Below are positions 13,363 to 17,390 of a stretch of DNA of 17,390 nucleotides, piece after piece. Below the pieces are notes generated by a model that was not told the origin of the DNA, did not search any database, and saw nothing but the letters and a program-made list of their open reading frames with translations. Within the stretch, counting starts at the first letter, position 1; each line of letters starts with the position of its first letter. The DNA lies in NCBI GenBank assembly GCA_905373085.1, contig CAJPRR010000032.1:1-17390 (forward strand), given 5' to 3'. The translations under genes were made by a program, and so were the position numbers. The DNA comes from an uncultured Selenomonas sp. (GTDB taxonomy: Bacteria > Bacillota > Negativicutes > Selenomonadales > Selenomonadaceae).

Positions 13363-14838
13363 TCATTTCCTCTCAGCAACGTAGAGGACGCCCTCAGGCT
13401 GCTCCCACGTGCCGAACGGTTCGCACGGCCGAAGAGGCAGCGCCTTGCCCTTGGGCAGAAGCTCTCCCTCGGGCGTGCGCAGGGCGGAGAGAGCGCTGTT
13501 CACGAGATGCCAAGCGCCGTTTTGGCGCGTGATGTAGGCTTTGACCTCGCGGTCGTGCGCCTTCTCGTCGGGGAAGACGTTTTCCGTGAAGTGCCACAAA
13601 AAGAGCGGCAGGCCGTCGTAGACGTTCAAGAGTCCCGCTTTCAGCCATTGTCCCGCCTTGCCGCGCACGCGCCTCAGACGCTTCAAGTGCAGCACGCGCC
13701 GCTCGGGCACAGCAGCGCCGCAGAAGGGGCAACGCGGCGCCGCCGTGTCATGCAGGATGAAGAACTTCTCGGGGCAGTGCGGATTGGCGCACGGCTGCAG
13801 GAGATCCCACGTCTTGACGAGCGCCTTTTCCCACTCGAACGCCGTAGGACGCGCTTCCGGCTCGTGCAGGCCGTCGACGAAGGCGCGCAGGAAGAGCTTT
13901 TCGAGGTACGGCCCGAGGTCATGGATCGTGACCTTCAGATCTTTCGGGCGGTTGGAGTGATCGGTCGGGTGCTCGGCGAAGAGCGCCTTTTTCCCGTAGA
14001 TCAGGAAGTCGGCTTCCTCGGCGGGCAGGTTGTAGTTCTTCGGCCCTTCGAGCGGATGACGCTTGAGCAAGTACTGATAGAGAAGCACGGGCAGCGCGAA
14101 GAGGTCGGTCAGAAGGCTCGGGGCGGTGCGGCGCGGATCGCCCGGCGGGAGATCCATCGAGGCGAGCACCTCGGGAGCGATGTAGCCCTTCGTGCCGGCG
14201 ACCTCGGGCGGGTACAGGCCGGGCACGACGAGCGAGTCGATGTCGATGACGACGCAGCTGCCGCTCTTGGGATCGACGAGGACGTTGTTGCACGAAAGGT
14301 CGGAATGTGCGAGTCCCGCTTGGTGCATGCGTCGCACGGCGCGTGCGAGCGCGATGGAGAGGCGCAGCATCGTCTGGAAGTTGCCCAGTTCCGCCTTTTC
14401 GAGATATTTGCGCACGCGGCTCGTGAACCAGCTGCCCTTCTTGTCCTTGCCTGCGAGGTCGAGCTGGCGCGAGGCGTCACGCCCGAAGAAGAAGTTTTTC
14501 GGATAGGCGGGGCAGACGATGCCGAACTCGGGCTTCGTGACAATCGCCGTCGGCCAGCAGAAGAGATCGGCGAAGTACGTCGCCGCCTCCACCGTATTGC
14601 CGCGTGCGCCGCCCTTCGTCTCGGCGAGCGTCGGATTGTAACGTCCGATGATCGCCGTCAGCCGATCAACGAGCGCCTCGTCGATGTCGTCGGGATCGAG
14701 GAAGAACTGTACGACGTAGGACTTGTCGGGCGCGAAGTAAGTGTATTTCATGCCGCCCTGCGGCGGGTTTTCCGTGATGACGTAGGGAATTTTCCTGCCG
14801 TCCGCGAGGACGGCTTCCGTGAGTCTCGGCCTAGACAT
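13363..14838 (-). CDS. TerY-P triad Ser/Thr kinase with C-terminal zinc ribbon (491 aa)
   Basis: The protein-kinase fold is shown by HSDLSCNN (178-185; catalytic Asp180, Asn185), VVIDIDS with DFG-like Asp199, and GTKGYIAPEV (215-224) as the P+1/APE segment. At the usual VAIK position the sequence is SYVVQFF (40-46), with Gln44 instead of Lys; Lys31 or Lys39 nearby may substitute. After the kinase, a zinc ribbon is formed by Cys350, Cys355, Cys370 and Cys373 (PFCG), the TerY-C type module known in TerY-associated kinases. A further domain of about 115 residues ends the protein. The start at 14838 has GGAAGGAG 7 bases upstream and overlaps the phosphatase stop by 8 bases, so translation is coupled. 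Its predicted job is phosphorylation of the vWA protein, opposed by the PP2C. Confidence 0.85.
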   Translation of the reverse strand: MSRPRLTEAVLADGRKIPYVITENPPQGGMKYTYFAPDKSYVVQFFLDPDDIDEALVDRLTAIIGRYNPTLAETKGGARGNTVEAATYFADLFCWPTAIVTKPEFGIVCPAYPKNFFFGRDASRQLDLAGKDKKGSWFTSRVRKYLEKAELGNFQTMLRLSIALARAVRRMHQAGLAHSDLSCNNVLVDPKSGSCVVIDIDSLVVPGLYPPEVAGTKGYIAPEVLASMDLPPGDPRRTAPSLLTDLFALPVLLYQYLLKRHPLEGPKNYNLPAEEADFLIYGKKALFAEHPTDHSNRPKDLKVTIHDLGPYLEKLFLRAFVDGLHEPEARPTAFEWEKALVKTWDLLQPCANPHCPEKFFILHDTAAPRCPFCGAAVPERRVLHLKRLRRVRGKAGQWLKAGLLNVYDGLPLFLWHFTENVFPDEKAHDREVKAYITRQNGAWHLVNSALSALRTPEGELLPKGKALPLRPCEPFGTWEQPEGVLYVAERK

Positions 14839-16507
14839 GCGGAAGCTCCTTCCATGCGAGCAGCGCGAGCGTGCGGTCGTCAAAGGAGCCGCGCGTCACG
14901 TAGTTGTCGAGCCAGATCTTCAGCCGCTCCGCATGCGAGGCGACGCCCTTGAGGCTCGTGTCCTCGGCGGCGAGCGCGAGCACATGCGCGTTCTGCCACA
15001 AGCGTTCTTCTGTCGTGGGGATTTTGCGACAAATACGCTCCGCGTACTGCAGTGCGATGTGCTGCTCCTTGTCGTTGACCCACGGGAAGGCGGCAGGCTG
15101 CGGCAGGCTGCGCAGAAGCTCGACCTCGGTGCGCGTAAACGTGGCCGCTCCCTGTGCGCCGGGCACGATGCCGTTCGCCGCAAGATCGAGGTAGAGACGG
15201 TGCAGCTCCTTTTCGTTGAAGTAGTCGTCCGCCACGCCGTCCGTCATCGTGAGGATGAGATCGTAAGCGCCGCGCGAGACGAGCGTGCGCCTCTGCAGGC
15301 TGGCGATGTCCGCCATGGCTTCGCTCGTCAGAAAGTCCGTCTCTCCCGAGAAGTCGCCGCTGTCGGGCTTGCCGAGCAGCTTGACGGCCTTGCCGTAAGG
15401 CGCGTGCGTGTCGATGGCGCAGGTCATGCCGTCGCCGACCTGGCACGAGAGCGCAAGGACTTCCCCGCATTCGGGGACGGGCACGGCGATGGTCACGAGG
15501 AGCGTCGCCGCGAGGTCGGAGAGGACGAGGTCGCGCCCGAGGAGCTTCGTGTATGCCTCTTGGCCGCATCGCTCATGGAAAGCCGCGAGGACGGCGCGGC
15601 GAGCGTCGAGCACGCCCACATGAAGCGCCGCGCCGAGCTTGGCGCACGCCTCGCCGAAAGCCGCCTCTTCCATGGGGAGCGCGAAGGCGGCGCGATTTTT
15701 AGCGCTCGCCGCATCGAGCGTGCACAGCTGCTCGTAGATCGAGCCGACGGCGGCCTCGCTCGCCGCACGCGCACCGACGCGCGAGAAGCGCTTCGAGCCT
15801 GCGCCGTCGGAGACGGCAAGGACGGCGATGTCGCCGACGGCAGCTATAGCGAACCAATCGTCGCAGTTCGTCGCATCGTGCTTGTGCTTCTTGCCGCGCA
15901 CACGCGCCGCGACGAATTCTGCCGTGCCGATGCGTCTTTCCGCAGCCTTGTACTCGGGCGCGGCGTCCGGCTCCTCCTCTGGCACGGGATGGTACTGCCA
16001 GAGCGACGCCGTATGCGCGAGCACCGCCTCATCGCTCAGGGCGAGAGACGCATCGTCCGCATCAGCTGCTGCATCCGCAGGGACAGCGGCAGCGCTTGAT
16101 GCGGACAGATCGCGCGTTGGTTTGGAAGGCGCATCGCTCGATACAGGCGGCTTGCTGTCCGATGCAGATGGCAAATTGCCCGGTTCGCGTGACGTTTCCG
16201 GCGATTCTGCCTGTGCGGCGATTGGTTCGAGCGTCGTGCCCATTGGTTCGGGCAGCGCATCGTTCGATGCAGGAGGCTCATTCATTGGTTCGGGCAGCAC
16301 ATCACCTGCTGCAGACGGCTCGCCCGTTGGCTCAGGCGCAGTCAGCTTATCCACCGGTTCGGGTGTAGTCGGCTTGTCCACCGTTTCGGGCGAAATCGCG
16401 CTCGCCTCAGGCTGTTCTTCCTTTGGCTCGGGCGGCGCGGCAGCCGCATGTTTTTCAAGACAGACTCTTCTCGTTTCCACGTCAGCCGATGCTTCGTTTT
16501 CCGTCAA
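14831..16507 (-). CDS. PP2C-type phosphatase with Pro/Glu-rich repeat linker (558 aa)
   Basis: Residues 1-190 are low-complexity Pro/Glu/Ala/Ser, with tandem VDKPTTPEP / VDKLTAPEP (43-60) and two DxLPEPM units (69-75, 83-89). The PP2C fold begins near 195. The metal-site motifs are CDDWF (215-219), VSDGAGS (232-238), MTDGVADDY (421-429), and a late Asp pair SFDDRT (541-546). The enzyme would be a Mn/Mg-dependent Ser/Thr phosphatase. The start is TTG at 16507: the frame is closed by TGA just upstream, and AGGGGTG lies 7 bases before it; a nearby ATG is out of frame and stops after two codons. The gene begins 44 bases after the TerY stop and overlaps the kinase start. The N-terminal extension, about one third of the protein, is unusual and could serve as a flexible tether. 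Confidence 0.87.
   Translation of the reverse strand: MTENEASADVETRRVCLEKHAAAAPPEPKEEQPEASAISPETVDKPTTPEPVDKLTAPEPTGEPSAAGDVLPEPMNEPPASNDALPEPMGTTLEPIAAQAESPETSREPGNLPSASDSKPPVSSDAPSKPTRDLSASSAAAVPADAAADADDASLALSDEAVLAHTASLWQYHPVPEEEPDAAPEYKAAERRIGTAEFVAARVRGKKHKHDATNCDDWFAIAAVGDIAVLAVSDGAGSKRFSRVGARAASEAAVGSIYEQLCTLDAASAKNRAAFALPMEEAAFGEACAKLGAALHVGVLDARRAVLAAFHERCGQEAYTKLLGRDLVLSDLAATLLVTIAVPVPECGEVLALSCQVGDGMTCAIDTHAPYGKAVKLLGKPDSGDFSGETDFLTSEAMADIASLQRRTLVSRGAYDLILTMTDGVADDYFNEKELHRLYLDLAANGIVPGAQGAATFTRTEVELLRSLPQPAAFPWVNDKEQHIALQYAERICRKIPTTEERLWQNAHVLALAAEDTSLKGVASHAERLKIWLDNYVTRGSFDDRTLALLAWKELPHV
16241..16382. repeat. Coding tandem repeats in the PP2C linker
   Basis: Two 27-base tandem units (16329-16355 and 16356-16382) encode the VDKxTxPEP pair. 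A looser pair encoding DVLPEPM and DALPEPM lies within 16241-16303. Such in-frame repeats can expand or contract by slippage without a frameshift. Confidence 0.6.
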
Positions 16508-16551
16508 GACATATCACCCCTTTCCTCTTCATGACCGCTCTTCTCTGCGCA

Positions 16552-17199
16552 TCAGGGAACGACCGTGAAGCCCTTCGGCGGCGGCGGCAGTTCAATGGCC
16601 GCGCCAGGCTTCGCGTCGAGGCTCTTCGACGACATCTTGATCGAGCCGGAAACCCACGCGAAGAACTTCGCCATATCGCCGGCCGACAGGCTGTTCATCA
16701 TCAGCACGTTGTCCGTCAGTTGCTTCAAGTAGCTCGTATCGGCGTCCGCACCCGCCGCGCACGCGATGATGTTGCCGAGCTTCAGCGACTTGATTTCGGC
16801 TGCCGCCTGTCGGAAGTCCTCAAGGTCGGTCGGACTGCCGTCCGTCAGCAGGAAGACGAGCGGCCGCCAGTCGCCCTTCTGCGTCTCGGTGTTCTTGCGC
16901 ACCTCCGTGCGCACGCACTCGGCGAGGAGTTTCAGTGCGCCGCCCATGAGCGTGCAGCCCTCGGCTTCAAGGCGCGGCTCCTTGAAGAGCATGAGTTCCG
17001 TGAGCTTCGTCGTCTGCCGCACTTGGCTCGCAAACGTGATGACCGAAAGATACGCCGTCTCAAGCGCCTGCGGGTCGCCGCGAAGCTCCGACAAGAGCGC
17101 CTTGATCCCTTGGCGCACGGCCTCGATCGGCTCGCCCATCATCGAGCCCGAGCAATCCAAAAGCAAATACACCGGCAGTCTGCGTCCAACATCCGCCAT
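16552..17199 (-). CDS. terY: TerY-like von Willebrand factor A domain protein (215 aa)
   Basis: TerY is the small vWA protein of the tellurite/stress-response ter systems. The sequence begins RRLPVYLLLDCSGSMMGEPI, the TerY hallmark, with MIDAS residues Asp15, Ser17 and Ser19 (DxSxS), Thr83 (EGCTLMGGAL) and Asp120 (LLTDGSPTD). ALETAYLSVITF and KGDWRPLVFLLTDG are also characteristic. The length matches TerY at about 212 aa. I chose ATG 17199 because GGGAGGTG precedes it; the 24-codon in-frame extension has no ribosome binding site. It is the first gene of the three-gene operon with PP2C and the zinc-ribbon kinase. The domain chelates a divalent metal to bind a partner protein. The C-terminus ends in a PPPPKGF tail that may bind a partner. 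The role, as part of the TerY-P triad, is regulation of a stress or surveillance complex that remains poorly defined. Confidence 0.9.
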   Translation of the reverse strand: MADVGRRLPVYLLLDCSGSMMGEPIEAVRQGIKALLSELRGDPQALETAYLSVITFASQVRQTTKLTELMLFKEPRLEAEGCTLMGGALKLLAECVRTEVRKNTETQKGDWRPLVFLLTDGSPTDLEDFRQAAAEIKSLKLGNIIACAAGADADTSYLKQLTDNVLMMNSLSAGDMAKFFAWVSGSIKMSSKSLDAKPGAAIELPPPPKGFTVVP

Positions 17200-17291
17200 A
17201 AAAAGCACCTCCCAGAATCCTTCCGCACGTAAAAAGCGGCGGAAACCATAGCCAGAGGCAGTATGCCTCAAGACCCTGCCATATACTCTTT

Positions 17292-17320
17292 ATTCTACCC
17301 ATGAAAGCGCAAGCGGTCAA
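17292..17320 (-). promoter_or_regulatory. Promoter of the TerY-P operon
   Basis: On the minus strand TTGACC (17315-17320) and TAGAAT (17292-17297) are 17 bases apart. The leader of about 85 bases contains a GAGGC/GCCTC hairpin (17255-17269) and a TTCCGC/GCGGAA pair (17221-17244), the latter just upstream of the ribosome binding site. This stem could modulate translation. Bases 17321-17390 hold no supported gene. Confidence 0.65.
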
Positions 17321-17390
17321 GTTGATGGCACAGAACGGTATGTGTCAAGATGTTCTCGGTGGGGAATTTTTACCCTTGAAGTGTCTGCCT

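Noticed and set aside
13357..14952. 531-codon rightward open frame, and a similar one at 14819-16099
   Set aside because: These are antisense shadows of the kinase and PP2C genes. They have no recognisable domains and no ribosome binding site.

Overview
The window looks like chromosome from a GC-rich, low-GC-lineage-type Firmicute with strong AGGAGG ribosome binding sites and consensus sigma-A promoters. It is most likely a member of the Negativicutes such as Selenomonas; this assignment is an inference from protein style, codon use and gene content, because no rRNA is present. It mixes housekeeping genes (glyA, upp, tRNA-Ser, a Ppx/GppA-HD phosphatase, rtcB) with accessory genes of unknown or signalling function.

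Left part (1-4480), all leftward. A promoter and structured leader for a gene beyond the left edge come first, followed by a long imperfect palindrome. Next are an alanine/lysine-rich hypothetical gene with its own terminator and a YkvA-like (DUF1232) membrane protein. The remaining cluster, read from its promoter, is a small Cys-rich protein (69 aa), then rtcB, then a divergent FtsZ/tubulin-fold protein. The last one keeps the FtsZ fold pattern but has lost the GTP-binding T4 and catalytic T7 loops, so a pseudo-FtsZ is probably co-expressed with an RNA ligase.

Middle part (4480-9220). A leftward, visibly more A/T-rich gene encodes an HTH + NB-ARC (STAND) + TPR protein of 903 aa. It faces a rightward pair: an 84-aa small basic protein, and a 366-aa protein with a long Gly/Ala-rich C-terminus. 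The divergent intergenic region carries helically phased CTGCAAC boxes. The 233 bases between the two rightward genes hold three nested hairpins and a start-stop (ATG TAA) site behind an exceptionally complete Shine-Dalgarno sequence. This is the most accessory-looking part of the window and the best candidate for an undescribed system.

Right part (9220-17390). Leftward Ppx/GppA-HD is divergent from rightward glyA-upp. A 39-base direct repeat lies in the intergenic region, and its second copy forms the glyA promoter. tRNA-Ser(CGA) follows with its own promoter and terminator. A strong bidirectional terminator then separates it from a leftward operon: a TerY-like vWA protein, a PP2C phosphatase with a Pro/Glu repeat linker, and a kinase with a C-terminal zinc ribbon. 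This is the TerY-P phosphorylation triad, here without visible terA/terD-type genes. The kinase lacks a lysine at the usual VAIK position.

No CRISPR array, insertion sequence or prophage structural gene was seen.
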